Positions 1-8,733 of a DNA stretch of 64,000 nucleotides are shown here, one piece after another. The stretch covers positions 1 to 64,000 of the forward strand of contig WRPH01000014.1 in the NCBI GenBank assembly GCA_009773375.1. The letters run 5' to 3'. This stretch comes from Paracoccaceae bacterium. GTDB lineage: Bacteria; Pseudomonadota; Alphaproteobacteria; Rhodobacterales; Rhodobacteraceae. A program made the translations under genes and the position numbers. Below the pieces are notes generated by a model, which ran no database searches, had not been told where the DNA came from, and saw only the letters and a program-made list of their open reading frames with translations. Positions within the stretch are counted from its first letter, which is position 1, and every line of letters starts with the position of its first letter.

Positions 1-64
1 GATCTTCAATCCACCGCTGGTGGCTGAAACACCGCTGATCACCGGGGCGCTCAATCGGCTGTAA
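1..64 (+). CDS. 3' end of an unidentified gene (partial)
   Basis: An open frame runs in from the left edge (first full codon at base 2) and stops at TAA 62-64, giving about 20 C-terminal residues ending in ...TPLITGALNRL. Codon use matches the surrounding genes, so it is probably the true end of a rightward gene whose body lies outside the window. Twenty residues are too few to identify a family. It converges on efp, with two AT-rich hairpins between them. Confidence 0.45.
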   Translation, partial: IFNPPLVAETPLITGALNRL

Positions 65-154
65 CTGGATTTTATCAGCTTATCCCGATGAAGCCGCCCT
101 GTTCTGGCAGAATTGGTTACACTCCGAGATAATTTGTTACACAACAGCAGCCCA

Positions 155-197
155 CGATTTTTCTTAAAAATCGACCAAAAATCTTTCCAAGATTTTT
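155..197 (-). terminator. Tandem AT-rich hairpins after efp
   Basis: Two adjacent perfect inverted repeats lie just downstream of the efp stop. Arms 177-185 and 189-197 form a 9-bp stem with a 3-base loop, and arms 155-162 and 166-173 form an 8-bp stem with a 3-base loop. Both end in runs of A or T, so they could terminate efp on the minus strand and also the rightward gene ending at base 64. Confidence 0.6.
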
Positions 198-207
198 GTC
201 CCGGCGG

Positions 208-771
208 TCAGGCCCGCTCGGAGTATTCCATCAACTCCGTATGCACGATGATATCCTCATCCGGCCCGATGAACGGCGGGATCATGATGCGCACGCCGTT
301 ATCCAGGATCGCCGGCTTGAAGCTGTTGGCCGCCGTCTGACCCTTTTGCACCGGCTCGGTCTCAACCACCTTGCATTTTACCTTTTGCGGCAGGCTGACG
401 TTCAGCGGTTCTTCACCGAAATAGTTCACCGTCGCCATCATGCCATCTTGCAGGAAGGGCCGCCGGTCGCCCAGCAGTTCGGCATCAATTTCCACCTGCT
501 CATAGGTTTCGGAATCCATGAACACCAGTCGCCCGTCGGTTTCATACAAGAACTGCTGGTCCTTGTTTTCCAACTCGACCTTCTCGACCTTGTCTTCCGA
601 GCGGAATCGCTCGTTCAACTTGCGACCGTCGCGCAGGTTTTTCAACTCAACCTGAGCGAAAGCCCCCCCCTTGCCGGGTTTGACATGGTTGACCTTGACC
701 GAAGCCCAAAGCCCCCCGTCGTGTTCAATGATGGTTCCGGGCTTGATTTCGTTTCCGTTTATCTTCGGCAT
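208..771 (-). CDS. efp: Elongation factor P
   Basis: Translation elongation factor P, 187 aa, the usual family length. It binds between the P and E sites of the ribosome and relieves stalling at polyproline stretches. The start [19 protein letters not shown] is typical. The loop VKPGKGGAF places a lysine at residue 34, the position that EpmA beta-lysylates in E. coli; whether this organism modifies it cannot be seen here. The three beta-barrel domains are complete and the C-terminus is characteristic ([16 protein letters not shown]). Just upstream of the ATG, AACCTT (780-785) and AAGGTT (791-796) form a small hairpin that includes the only weak ribosome-binding sequence. Monocistronic. Confidence 0.97.
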   Translation of the reverse strand: MPKINGNEIKPGTIIEHDGGLWASVKVNHVKPGKGGAFAQVELKNLRDGRKLNERFRSEDKVEKVELENKDQQFLYETDGRLVFMDSETYEQVEIDAELLGDRRPFLQDGMMATVNYFGEEPLNVSLPQKVKCKVVETEPVQKGQTAANSFKPAILDNGVRIMIPPFIGPDEDIIVHTELMEYSERA

Positions 772-986
772 TGTGGCAAAACCTTGTCAAAAGGTTGAAG
801 AGATTGAAGCGCACCCTATATATCGGGTTCTGGTTCCAAGCAAGCAGACTAGATACGGTAGAGTGAAGTCCAAGCTATGCACGCAGCGCATAGCAGTCAT
901 TCCAAAGACGGCACGCCGAATCGTTGTCAAATCGTTACAAGCGCGGAACGAACGGAATTACAAGAGCAAGAAAAAAGGACGATGTG

Positions 987-1313
987 ATGTTGGGCTCGGT
1001 TGACAGCACAGCCTTCAACTTTGAACAAGGCCAGCGCGCCCGCAAGCTTTTTGCGGCGGTGGTCTTGGCTGCGTTGGATGATGCCATTGCAGATGACAAG
1101 AAATATGGCAACGGTCCTGATCAGATCGCTCGCTGGGCACGCTCGCGCGATGGCCGCGAAGTGTTGTCCTGTGCCGGGATTGACCCGAACGAACGTGTGG
1201 TCAAGGGCCTGATGGAATTTGTGTCTAAGGGCATTCGCACTTCGGTCGCGTTGTCGCGCGAAGAATCCGAACGCCGCCACGCGTTGGAGCTGGAACAGGC
1301 AGAAGCAGCCTGA
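987..1313 (+). CDS. Small conserved alphaproteobacterial protein (DUF6280-like)
   Basis: A soluble protein of 108 aa with no known catalytic motif. It begins MLGSVDSTAFNFEQGQRARK and contains a helical AAVVLAALDDAIADDKKYGN segment and a charged C-terminal helix rich in Glu and Ala. I recognise it as a small protein conserved in Rhodobacteraceae and believe it is the DUF6280 family, a name recalled rather than searched. The ATG at 987 is preferred over in-frame upstream starts because AAGGA (975-979) sits 7 bases before it. A strong terminator follows directly, so it is a single-gene transcript divergent from efp. Function unknown. Confidence 0.8.
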   Translation: MLGSVDSTAFNFEQGQRARKLFAAVVLAALDDAIADDKKYGNGPDQIARWARSRDGREVLSCAGIDPNERVVKGLMEFVSKGIRTSVALSREESERRHALELEQAEAA

Positions 1314-1332
1314 TCTTGCCGATCTCGAAATA

Positions 1333-1360
1333 GAAAAAGCGCCCCACGGGGCGCTTTTTT
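1333..1360 (+). terminator. Rho-independent terminator
   Basis: GCGCCCC (1339-1345) pairs with GGGGCGC (1348-1354), preceded by AAAAA and followed by TTTTTT. It is a classical intrinsic terminator for the small gene ending at 1313. The A-run on the left means it could also serve the leftward PopZ-like gene that ends at 1382. Confidence 0.9.
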
Positions 1361-1381
1361 CATGGCGGATCACCATCAGTT

Positions 1382-2164
1382 TTAATCAAACTCATGCGCG
1401 GCCAATGACCGGGCAATTTCTGCACGCACCAATTTGCGAATATTTCGGGTGATGCGTTCGCCCATCTTGCCAGCCAGCTCTTCCCGCAAGATATCGCGCA
1501 CCAACTCGCGCAGCACGTCTTCATCAAAGCGCATGCCCGCGTCGAGACTTTCATCCAGAACCGTATCCTGTTCCGGTGCCGCCGCCAGTTCGGCAATGAC
1601 GCTGGCCTCGGCCGCATCGGCCCAGACCGGGTCGGGTTCAAGCGTGCCTTGCATTACCGGAGCAGCATCGTCATCCGGCACCTCGGCTCCATCTTGCTGC
1701 GCCCATGACGGCACCTCTTCGGCAGCAGTCAATTCAAAATGATCCGAACCGTTGTCCAACTCGCCTGAGGTTTCTGCAACCGCATCCGGCGCAGGCAAAT
1801 CCCAGCCTTCCGACGAAAAATCGGCTTCGGGCTGCACATCACCGATTTCGGCTTCCCATTCATCGGGCTGGGCATCGACGGCGGCCCCAACGCTGCTGAC
1901 CACCAGTCCCAGCGCCGAAGGCTCTGGTTCGGCAGTCGCAACCGGGTCCGCCAGATGCAGCCGGGGTGCAGCCACGAACACCGCTTTCGCTTCGCTGTCG
2001 TCTTCTTGCACCACCCGTAACGCCGGGGTCAGGATCAGCTTTTCCGCCGGTTGTACAGCCGCCGCCCCCGCAGGACGCGCAAGCGGTCGCATATCTTCGG
2101 AAACCAGCCTGCGGATAGAGGACAGCACATCCTCGATCTCGGTCGAACTCATTGGCTCAGACAT
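1382..2164 (-). CDS. PopZ-like acidic protein
   Basis: A protein of 260 aa in three parts. A short N-terminal helix (about residues 8-24) carries the motif IEDVLSSIRRLVSEDMRP. A long acidic, proline- and alanine-rich, probably disordered middle follows. A helical C-terminus (about 210-255) contains VLRELVRDILREELAGKMGE. This layout matches the PopZ/DUF2497 family, polar organising proteins whose C-terminal helices oligomerise, but sequence similarity to true PopZ is confined to the two ends. The ATG at 2164 was chosen over a longer frame because the motif then sits right at the N-terminus, as in the family. It lies downstream of tolC, separated by a terminator. Confidence 0.6.
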   Translation of the reverse strand: MSEPMSSTEIEDVLSSIRRLVSEDMRPLARPAGAAAVQPAEKLILTPALRVVQEDDSEAKAVFVAAPRLHLADPVATAEPEPSALGLVVSSVGAAVDAQPDEWEAEIGDVQPEADFSSEGWDLPAPDAVAETSGELDNGSDHFELTAAEEVPSWAQQDGAEVPDDDAAPVMQGTLEPDPVWADAAEASVIAELAAAPEQDTVLDESLDAGMRFDEDVLRELVRDILREELAGKMGERITRNIRKLVRAEIARSLAAHEFD

Positions 2165-2285
2165 GCACCGCCCCGACGCTTTATTATCCAAAGTCTTAGC
2201 GGTCAGTCTAACCGCAGAACCATCGCAAGACAAGGAATTGGCACCGCCTGCCCCGCCGACTATCCGCCGAAATCATCTGCATTTG

Positions 2286-2324
2286 AAACAAAACAGCCCT
2301 TGCGGCGCGCGGCTGCAAGGGCTG
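2286..2324 (-). terminator. Intrinsic terminator of tolC
   Basis: CAGCCCTTGC (2294-2303) and GCAAGGGCTG (2315-2324) form a perfect 10-bp stem. Read on the minus strand it is followed by TTTTGTTT, as expected for a terminator just beyond the tolC stop codon. Confidence 0.85.
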
Positions 2325-2353
2325 TCATCGTTTCCAACCCGAAGACAATCGCG

Positions 2354-3742
2354 TCAGTTGGCGATCTTCTCCAGAATCTTGTCCAGCTTCTTGCCACGGG
2401 TCGAGGTGGCCGGCGCGTTCTTCACCGCGTCATAATAGGCTTCCGGGTCAAAGGTCGGGATGCCCAGCTTCAGCTGTTCCGCCGTCAGCAACCCCATCAC
2501 CGACAGCAGTTGATAGACGCCAACATAGCGGCTGGCCTCTGCCTGCAATTTGGTCGCGCGGGCCGACAGCAGTTCCTGCTCGGCGTTCAGCACGTCCAGC
2601 GTGGTGCGCGCACCCAAGGTCGCCTCTTCCCGCACACCATCAAAGGCCTTTTGCGCCGCCGTCACCTGCAACGATCCGGCCTCGATCGACGCACCAGCCA
2701 CTTCCAGATTGCTCCAGGCGCGACCGATGTTTTCCGACACCGTCACAACCGTTTGATGCAGCCCCGCCGCTGACGCCTCTTTGCGCGCCAGCGACTGGCG
2801 ATACAGCGCCGACAACTCGCCGCCCTGATAAAGCGTCTGCACCGCAGCCACGCCAAACGTGGTGTTGCCCGAGCCGGTGGTCAGATTGTCGGTAATCTTC
2901 ACCTGACCGTTGACTGTCGGCAGGAAGCTGCCTTTGGCAATCTGCACCCGCAGATCGGCGATCCGCGCTTCATGCTGGCTTTGGATCACCGCCGGATGGC
3001 TGCGCACCGCCACGGCTCGTGCATCTTCCATGCTTTTCGCCGTCTTCGGCAGCTTCGGCAGCGCCGCCAGATTGCCAGGATAATTCCCGGTCGCCGCCTT
3101 GTAGCGTTCGCGCGCCACCTTCAGGTTGCCCTGCCCCGCAGCCAGACCGGACCGCGCCGCCGCCAGCCGCGCTTCGGCCAGCGATACGTCGGTCAGCGTC
3201 ACTTCGCCCACGTCAAAGCGGTCTTTCGCCGCGCGCAGTTCCTGATTGATCAGCCGTACGTTCGACTCGCGCAGCGCCACAATTTCCGCCTGCAGCCGCA
3301 CATCGACATAGGCCGAAACCGCGTCCAGCAGCACTTGCTGTTCCACATTCACCAGCCCTGCGCGGGTGGCCAGAACCGCCTCTTTCGCCAGCTCAATGCC
3401 CAAAAGCCCACGGCCGCCGGCATAGATCAGCACCGAGGCCGTCAGCTCCGCCGAGGAATCGTCAGTCGAATAGAACGGCTTTGTTAGCCCGCGGAAGCCG
3501 TTAGGGGCTTCGTTATCATATTTGATCCAGCTGCCGCGCAGGGTGAAATCAATCACCGGGCGCAGCTTGGCCACCGCCACCGCCGCATCTTCATCGGCCG
3601 CGCGCAGCACCGCCTGATTTTGATCCAGCAGGTTCGAATTCTTGTAGGCGGCGATCAGCGCATCCGCCAAGGTCTCTGCCCGCGCAACCGGAGCCGCCAC
3701 CAAGGCCGCTGTCACCGCTAGTGCTGCCCAAAACTTCCGCAT
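2354..3742 (-). CDS. tolC: TolC-family outer membrane channel
   Basis: Outer membrane efflux channel of 462 aa, similar in size to E. coli TolC. A signal peptide (MRKFWAALAVTAALVAAPVARA) is followed directly by ETLADALIAAYKNSNLL, the typical start of the mature protein. Long alternating helical segments of the two OEP repeats follow, including NVEQQVLLDAVSAYVDV and the second-repeat ARTTLDVLNAEQELL. It provides the outer membrane exit for RND, MFS or type I transport systems, none of which are encoded nearby. The start at 3742 puts the signal peptide at the N-terminus. It lies 72 bases downstream of the pcm-like gene in the same direction, an arrangement common in alphaproteobacteria. Confidence 0.93.
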   Translation of the reverse strand: MRKFWAALAVTAALVAAPVARAETLADALIAAYKNSNLLDQNQAVLRAADEDAAVAVAKLRPVIDFTLRGSWIKYDNEAPNGFRGLTKPFYSTDDSSAELTASVLIYAGGRGLLGIELAKEAVLATRAGLVNVEQQVLLDAVSAYVDVRLQAEIVALRESNVRLINQELRAAKDRFDVGEVTLTDVSLAEARLAAARSGLAAGQGNLKVARERYKAATGNYPGNLAALPKLPKTAKSMEDARAVAVRSHPAVIQSQHEARIADLRVQIAKGSFLPTVNGQVKITDNLTTGSGNTTFGVAAVQTLYQGGELSALYRQSLARKEASAAGLHQTVVTVSENIGRAWSNLEVAGASIEAGSLQVTAAQKAFDGVREEATLGARTTLDVLNAEQELLSARATKLQAEASRYVGVYQLLSVMGLLTAEQLKLGIPTFDPEAYYDAVKNAPATSTRGKKLDKILEKIAN

Positions 3743-3814
3743 CCCGACCTCATCTGTCACCGCGCTTGCCGCGCATGTCTTTTGATGCGCGAGGTCTGGC
3801 CCCGCGCGCCTTTG

Positions 3815-4468
3815 TCACAGCGCGAAGGCCGCAGCCTTGGCAAAACCCGGCAACACCGGTGCCGTTGCATTGAAGGCAAAGCGCCAAGTCACCCGGCCTT
3901 CGGCCTTATGGCCAACTTTCACCACGCCCAGCGGGCCTTGCATGAAAATCGCCGCAATCCGACCGCCTTCGGCCAGTTGATCCAGCAAGGCCGCAGGCAC
4001 TTCCTGCACGCCGCCCTGCACGGTGATCACGTCATAGGGGCCGGATTGCGCCGCCCCCGCTGCCAGATCACCCTGCACAACCGTCACATTCGCAACGCCG
4101 ATTTCGGCCAAGGTGGCCAAGGCCGCCCCGGCAAGCCCCGCGTCGGATTCAACCGCCACCACCGAAGCCGCCATCCGCGCCAGAACAGCCGAAGAATACC
4201 CCAACCCGCAGGCGATATCCAAAATCCGGTCGCCGGGCAGAATATCCAGCGCGTCCAGCATCTTGGCCAAGGTGCGCGCTTCTGGCATCACCCGGCCCGC
4301 GCCGATATCGAGGTTTTCGCCGACATAGGCGGCCTCGCGTTTCGAATGCGGCACAAAGGCTTCGCGCGGCACGATCAGCATGGCGTCGATGATCGGAAAC
4401 TTGGTGACATCCGAGGGCCGGACTTGCGTATCAACCATCATCACGCGGCGGGCAGAAAAATCGCTCAT
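3815..4468 (-). CDS. Protein-L-isoaspartate O-methyltransferase-like protein
   Basis: A class I SAM-dependent methyltransferase of 217 aa. The SAM-binding motif DIACGLGYS is at residues 84-92, preceded by the Pcm-type region MLIVPREAFVPHSKREAAYVGENLDI. Pcm enzymes methylate isoaspartyl residues in damaged proteins. This group, found next to tolC in Rhodobacterales, is diverged from E. coli Pcm, so the substrate is not certain. The gene is probably co-transcribed with tolC. Confidence 0.8.
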   Translation of the reverse strand: MSDFSARRVMMVDTQVRPSDVTKFPIIDAMLIVPREAFVPHSKREAAYVGENLDIGAGRVMPEARTLAKMLDALDILPGDRILDIACGLGYSSAVLARMAASVVAVESDAGLAGAALATLAEIGVANVTVVQGDLAAGAAQSGPYDVITVQGGVQEVPAALLDQLAEGGRIAAIFMQGPLGVVKVGHKAEGRVTWRFAFNATAPVLPGFAKAAAFAL

Positions 4469-4687
4469 AGGCTAAACTCATCAGTCTAGTTAGGGTCCCC
4501 TCCCTCATGCCACATCTGCAAGAGCAGGGCAACGCAAGATCGCATTCATCTTCAAGAATGTATCAGCCTTGCGCAAGGTATTTCTGACGAAACTTCCAAG
4601 AAAATCTGCAACAGGCCGCCAATGGAAACCAAGCGTTAACCTTTCTGCGCGCAACCTGAGCGAACAAACCCGCAACAGGAGAGTGCG

Positions 4688-5008
4688 ATGCAGTTTGCCA
4701 GCCCTGCCGATGAATTGTCCGAAATCCGTGCCGAAATCGCCCGCCTGCAAACGCGTGAGGCGGCTTTGTGTGCCGCCTTCTGCCGCGACCCCGAACACGG
4801 CACACAGGGGCGGCACAGCCGGGTCGAGGTGGTGCAGCAACGCACGCTGGAATTTGATCCGGCACTGATGCCGGAAAACCTGCGCTACAACGCCAATTTC
4901 CACCGCGAGGTGATCCGGACAAAGGTGGTCAGCCAGCCGCTGCCGATCGCACACGCCCCCCGGCCCGGCTGGCCGATCCGCCGCGAAGCCGCCGCCGCCT
5001 TGCATTAG
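4688..5008 (+). CDS. Small hypothetical protein
   Basis: A soluble protein of 106 aa. The N-terminal half is a predicted amphipathic helix (DELSEIRAEIARLQTREAAL) that could form a coiled coil. The C-terminal half is basic and proline-rich. ACAGGAGAG ends 5 bases before the ATG, a good ribosome-binding site. The coding bias fits the neighbourhood, and the antisense frames over the same stretch show no family features. No signal peptide or membrane segment. Function unknown; it stands alone between divergent and convergent neighbours. Confidence 0.65.
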   Translation: MQFASPADELSEIRAEIARLQTREAALCAAFCRDPEHGTQGRHSRVEVVQQRTLEFDPALMPENLRYNANFHREVIRTKVVSQPLPIAHAPRPGWPIRREAAAALH

Positions 5009-5012
5009 GGCT

Positions 5013-5094
5013 GTGTCAGATCTTGACCGAAAATCGCCTGATCGAAAATCGCCGGCAAAAGGCACCGTGTTTCGAGGCATGCACAATCTGACAC
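5013..5094. repeat. Short inverted repeat flanking an 82-bp spacer
   Basis: GTGTCAGAT (5013-5021) is repeated in inverted form as ATCTGACAC (5086-5094). Between them GAAAATCGCC occurs twice in tandem. It sits between convergent genes. It may be a degenerate mobile-element end or a small non-autonomous element; no transposase is present. Confidence 0.35.
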
Positions 5095-5103
5095 GCGTTG
5101 GGC

Positions 5104-6723
5104 CTATTGCCCGTCGCGCAGCCTGAACCGCTGGATCTTGCCGGTCTGGGTTTTCGGCAAAGCCCGCACAAAGATCACCCGGCGCGGATATTTATAGGGC
5201 GCGATCACCCGTTTCACATGATCTTGCAGCAGCTTGATCATCAACGCATCGCCGTCCCGCCCTGCGGCCAGCACCACATGCGCCTCGACAATCTGGCCGC
5301 GCTCTTCATCCGGGCTGCCGATCACCGCGCATTCCGCCACGTCGGGATGCGACAGCAACGCCGCCTCCACCTCTGGCCCGGCGATGTTGTAGCCCGCCGA
5401 AATGATCATGTCATCCGACCGCGCCGCAAAGTGGAACCGGCCGTCCTCATCCTGCCAAAAGCTGTCGCCGGTCAGGTTCCAGCCATCGCGGACATATTTC
5501 TTCTGCCGCTCGTCGGCCAGATAGCGGCAGCCGGTCGGGCCCCGCACTGCCAGCCGACCCACCTCGCCGCGCGGCATTTCCTGCATGTTTTCGTCGACGA
5601 TGCGCGCCTCATATCCCGTCACCGGACGCCCAGTGCAGCCGGGGCGATGATCTTCGAAACGGTTGGTCAAAAAGATATGCAACATTTCAGTCGCCCCAAT
5701 GCCGTCGAGCATCGGCTTGCCGGTCTTGGCCATCCATTCCTCATAGACCGGCGCAGGCAAGGTCTCCCCCGCCGAAACCGCCGCCCGCAGGCTGGACAGA
5801 TCCGCGCCCTCGGCCATCGCCTTCAACATCACCCGGTAAGCGGTGGGCGCGGTGAAGCACACCGTCGCCTTGTGGGTCTGGATCAACTCGATCATGTTGG
5901 TCGGGGTTGCCTGCTCCAACAGCGCCGCCGCCGCACCAAAGCGCAGTGGAAATACCGCCAGACCGCCCAGACCGAAGGTAAAGGCCAAGGGCGGGCTGCC
6001 GACGAACACATCTTCCGGGGTGACGTTCAGCACCTCTTTGGCATAACCATCGGCGATGATCATCAGATCGCGGTGAAACGCCATCGCCCCTTTCGGCTCG
6101 CCCGTGGTGCCGCTGGTGAAACCGATCAGCGCCACATCGTCACGCCCCACCGGCGGCGGCGAAAACCGCACCGATTTCGACAGCGCCGCCCGGTCCAGTT
6201 CCGCATCATGGTTCGCCGTGCCGTCAAAACCGACCACGGTTTTCAGGAAATGCGAGTGCTTGGCGCAGGCCACCAGCTCTTCCAGCAGCCGCGTGTCGCA
6301 CAGCGCCAGGGTAATCTCGGCCCGGTCCACGATCTGGCCCAATTCGCCTGCCCGCAGCATCGGCATGGTATTGACCACCACCGCCCCCGCCTTGGTCGCG
6401 GCCAGCCAGCACGCCACCATCGCAGGATTGTTGGCAGACCGAATAAGAACACGATTTCCGGGCTTTACGCCGTAATCTTCCACCAGTACATGCGCGATGC
6501 GGTTCGACCAGTCGGTCAACTCCTTATAGGTGCGCTGCCGCCCGTTGCCGATCAGCGCGGTGTGGTCGCCAAAGCCCTTTTCGACCATCTTGTCGGTCAG
6601 TTCCACCGCCGCATTCATGTACTCCGGGTAGTCAAAACCCTCCAGCCAGAACACCGGTTGCTGATCTTCCGGCGGCAGGCGGTCGCGGGTGAAGGTATCA
6701 CTATGGCCTGTTGGTCCCAACAT
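5104..6723 (-). CDS. 2-aminobenzoate-CoA ligase-like AMP-forming acyl-CoA synthetase
   Basis: ANL-superfamily enzyme of 539 aa, the last gene of the operon that starts at 13017. It should activate an aromatic acid in two steps (acyl-AMP, then acyl-CoA). The P-loop FTSGTTGEPKGAM is near residue 190, the hinge region GYNIAGPEVEAALLSHPDV is in the last quarter, and the C-terminal catalytic lysine is in PKTQTGKIQRF. N-terminal features (DRLPPEDQQPVF) resemble benzoate/2-aminobenzoate-CoA ligases. The operon's monooxygenase/reductase uses 2-aminobenzoyl-CoA, so anthranilate is the likely substrate. The ATG at 6723 overlaps the RidA-like stop by one base; a GTG one codon earlier is possible. Confidence 0.85.
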   Translation of the reverse strand: MLGPTGHSDTFTRDRLPPEDQQPVFWLEGFDYPEYMNAAVELTDKMVEKGFGDHTALIGNGRQRTYKELTDWSNRIAHVLVEDYGVKPGNRVLIRSANNPAMVACWLAATKAGAVVVNTMPMLRAGELGQIVDRAEITLALCDTRLLEELVACAKHSHFLKTVVGFDGTANHDAELDRAALSKSVRFSPPPVGRDDVALIGFTSGTTGEPKGAMAFHRDLMIIADGYAKEVLNVTPEDVFVGSPPLAFTFGLGGLAVFPLRFGAAAALLEQATPTNMIELIQTHKATVCFTAPTAYRVMLKAMAEGADLSSLRAAVSAGETLPAPVYEEWMAKTGKPMLDGIGATEMLHIFLTNRFEDHRPGCTGRPVTGYEARIVDENMQEMPRGEVGRLAVRGPTGCRYLADERQKKYVRDGWNLTGDSFWQDEDGRFHFAARSDDMIISAGYNIAGPEVEAALLSHPDVAECAVIGSPDEERGQIVEAHVVLAAGRDGDALMIKLLQDHVKRVIAPYKYPRRVIFVRALPKTQTGKIQRFRLRDGQ

Positions 6724-7127
6724 CACACGCCCTCCGGAATGACAGCCGTTGCCTCGATTTCGACCTTGGCGCGATCCTCGACCAGCGCCACCACCTGCAC
6801 CAGCGCCATCGCCGGATAATGCCGTCCGATGACAGCCTTATAAACCGCACCCAAGCCCTTGAGATTATCCAGATATTCCCGCTTGTCCGTCACATACCAG
6901 GTCAGGCGGACAAGATGCTCCGGCCCCGCCCCGGCGCAGGCCAGCACCTCGACAATGCTGCGCAGCGCAACTTCGACCTGACCGACAAAATCGTCGGTCT
7001 CAAACTCCTGCTCGGCATTCCAGCCGATCAGACCGCCGGTGAACACCATCCGCCCGCTGGCTGCGATGCCATTGGCATAGCCCCTTGCGGCCTTCCAGTT
7101 TTTCGGGTGCAAAACCTCATGGCTCAT
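6723..7127 (-). CDS. Rid-family (YjgF/YER057c/UK114) protein
   Basis: A Rid-family protein of 134 aa, the usual monomer size; family members form trimers. Canonical RidA hydrolyses enamine/imine intermediates using an arginine in the motif PARS. Here the aligned segment is YPAMALVQVVAL, with methionine in place of that arginine, so this is not an archetypal RidA. The downstream KVEIEATAVI strand is conserved. The ring-reduction product of the operon's monooxygenase/reductase is an enamine, so a role in its deamination is attractive, but the missing arginine argues for caution. The ATG overlaps the stop of the thioesterase gene (ATGA). Confidence 0.85.
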   Translation of the reverse strand: MSHEVLHPKNWKAARGYANGIAASGRMVFTGGLIGWNAEQEFETDDFVGQVEVALRSIVEVLACAGAGPEHLVRLTWYVTDKREYLDNLKGLGAVYKAVIGRHYPAMALVQVVALVEDRAKVEIEATAVIPEGV

Positions 7128-7534
7128 GCCGCGTCCTCCATATATGCCTGTAACCGCGCCCGCATCGCGTCGGGCCATGCTGCAGCTTTCATCCCGTCAA
7201 TCCAAACCAGCGTCAGCGTCGCACGCATCCGTAATTCGTCGCCCATCCGCCCCTCGATACACACCGTCACCGAGGTTCGTCCCAGCTTCACAATTTTCAG
7301 CGAAAACAACACCTTGTCGCCAAGCCGCGACGGTGCCATGAACGCGGCTTCAATCGCAACCGTTGGCACGCCGTTGTCCGCCGCCATATGCATCTGTGCG
7401 AAAGATCGGCCAACAACGTCGTTGAAAAAGTTTTCCACCACCGAATTCGTCATCTCGAAATAGCGCGGATAAAACACAATCCCCGCCGGGTCGCAGTGGT
7501 TGAACTCGATCTGGATCAGCCGGGAATAGGTCAT
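7124..7534 (-). CDS. Hotdog-fold acyl-CoA thioesterase (4-hydroxybenzoyl-CoA thioesterase type)
   Basis: A single hotdog-domain protein of 136 aa. The motif [18 protein letters not shown] near residues 10-27 has the catalytic aspartate arrangement of the YbgC/4-hydroxybenzoyl-CoA thioesterase group. In this operon it may release free CoA from dead-end aromatic CoA esters, a role suggested for thioesterases in other CoA-dependent aromatic pathways. It overlaps both neighbours by 4 bases, so it should be translationally coupled. Confidence 0.88.
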   Translation of the reverse strand: MTYSRLIQIEFNHCDPAGIVFYPRYFEMTNSVVENFFNDVVGRSFAQMHMAADNGVPTVAIEAAFMAPSRLGDKVLFSLKIVKLGRTSVTVCIEGRMGDELRMRATLTLVWIDGMKAAAWPDAMRARLQAYMEDAA

Positions 7535-8667
7535 CCGAGGATACTCCGCGCGATCACCACGCGCTGCACGTCCGAAGCCCCCTCGTAAATCCGCAACGCC
7601 CTGATTTCGCGATATAAAGCCTCCACCGCGAAGCCATGCCGCACGCCGTCGCCGCCATGCAGCTGCACCGCCATGTCGATGACTTTCTGCGCGGCCTCCG
7701 TGGCGTAAAGCTTGGCCATCGCCGCCTCGCGGCTGACCCGCGCCGCGCCCTGATCCTTGACCCAGGCCGCGCGATAAATCAGCAGCGCACTGGCATCAAT
7801 CTGCAACGCCATATCCGCCAGATGCCCCTGCACCATCTGCAATTCGCTCAGGGCCGCGCCCTGAATCCGCCGGCTTTGCGTGCGCGCCAAGGCTTCATCC
7901 AGCGCTCGCCGCGCAAAGCCCAGCGCCGCCGCCCCCACCGTCGAGCGGAACACATCCAGCACCGACATCGCGATCTTGAAGCCGTCGCCCGCCCGGCCAA
8001 TCAGCGCGCCCTCGGGCAACACCACATCCTGCAACGCCAGATGCGCCAAAGGGTGCGGCGCGATCACCTCGATCCGCTCCACCACCCGCAGCCCCGGCGT
8101 CTCGGCGGGCAGCAAGAATGCCGACAGCCCGCGCGCGCCCGCAGCCTCGCCGGTCCGCGCGATAATCACATAAACATCTGCAATGCCGCCGTTGGAAATA
8201 TAGGTCTTCTCACCATTCAGCACCCAGCCGCCCGGCCCGCGCAGCGCCGTGGTCGCCGTCGCCGCCACATCCGAACCAGACCCCGGCTCGGTCAGCGCAA
8301 AGCCCGCAATCGCCGTCCCCGCCCGCGTCCGCAGCAACCATTCCCGCTGCTCCTCCGAGCCAAACAGCGAAACCGCCCCCATACCAAGCCCTTGCATCGC
8401 AAAGGCAAAATCGGCCAACCCGTCATGCCGCGCCAGGGTTTCGCGGATCAGGCACAGGCTGCGCACATCCAGCTTTTCGCCAACCGCAGCCCCCGAATGC
8501 TGCAACCAGCCCCCTGCGCCCAGCATCGCCACAAGGCTGCGGCAAGCGGCATCGACATCGCCATGATCCACCGGCAAATGCGCAACGCACCATGCCTCCA
8601 GCGCCACAGCCAAAGTCCGATGCCGGTCCTCAAAGAACGGCCAGTCCAGAAAACTCTTGTCCGCCAT
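7531..8667 (-). CDS. Acyl-CoA dehydrogenase
   Basis: FAD-dependent acyl-CoA dehydrogenase of 378 aa, full length. The FAD/substrate signature [12 protein letters not shown] lies in the first half. The C-terminal segment [19 protein letters not shown] contains the Glu at the catalytic-base position of medium-chain enzymes. It probably dehydrogenates a saturated cyclic or ring-opened CoA ester formed after ring reduction, feeding electrons to ETF. It overlaps the thioesterase gene by 4 bases; 66 bases with an intergenic repeat separate it from the crotonase gene upstream. Confidence 0.92.
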   Translation of the reverse strand: MADKSFLDWPFFEDRHRTLAVALEAWCVAHLPVDHGDVDAACRSLVAMLGAGGWLQHSGAAVGEKLDVRSLCLIRETLARHDGLADFAFAMQGLGMGAVSLFGSEEQREWLLRTRAGTAIAGFALTEPGSGSDVAATATTALRGPGGWVLNGEKTYISNGGIADVYVIIARTGEAAGARGLSAFLLPAETPGLRVVERIEVIAPHPLAHLALQDVVLPEGALIGRAGDGFKIAMSVLDVFRSTVGAAALGFARRALDEALARTQSRRIQGAALSELQMVQGHLADMALQIDASALLIYRAAWVKDQGAARVSREAAMAKLYATEAAQKVIDMAVQLHGGDGVRHGFAVEALYREIRALRIYEGASDVQRVVIARSILG

Positions 8668-8678
8668 GTTTCATCTGT

Positions 8679-8715
8679 CCTCAAATATCCCGGGGGTCCG
8701 GGGGCAGGCCCCCGG
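8679..8715. repeat. Intergenic ATATTT element plus GC hairpin
   Basis: TTTCATCTGTCCTCAAATAT followed by a CCCGGGGG run, then a hairpin CCGGGGG/CCCCCGG (8698-8704 and 8709-8715). It is one of six similar elements in the window (see findings) and lies inside an operon, between the crotonase and acyl-CoA dehydrogenase genes. Confidence 0.6.
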
Positions 8716-8733
8716 CGCTTGCCGCAAGGCCCG

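Noticed and set aside
5098-6819. Very long open frame (over 570 codons) on the plus strand
   Set aside because: It is the antisense shadow of the acyl-CoA synthetase gene, rich in His, Arg and Pro, with no family features. GC-rich genes give many such frames; similar ones over 7636-9705, 11821-13299, 24002-25504 and 28749-29990 were dropped for the same reason.
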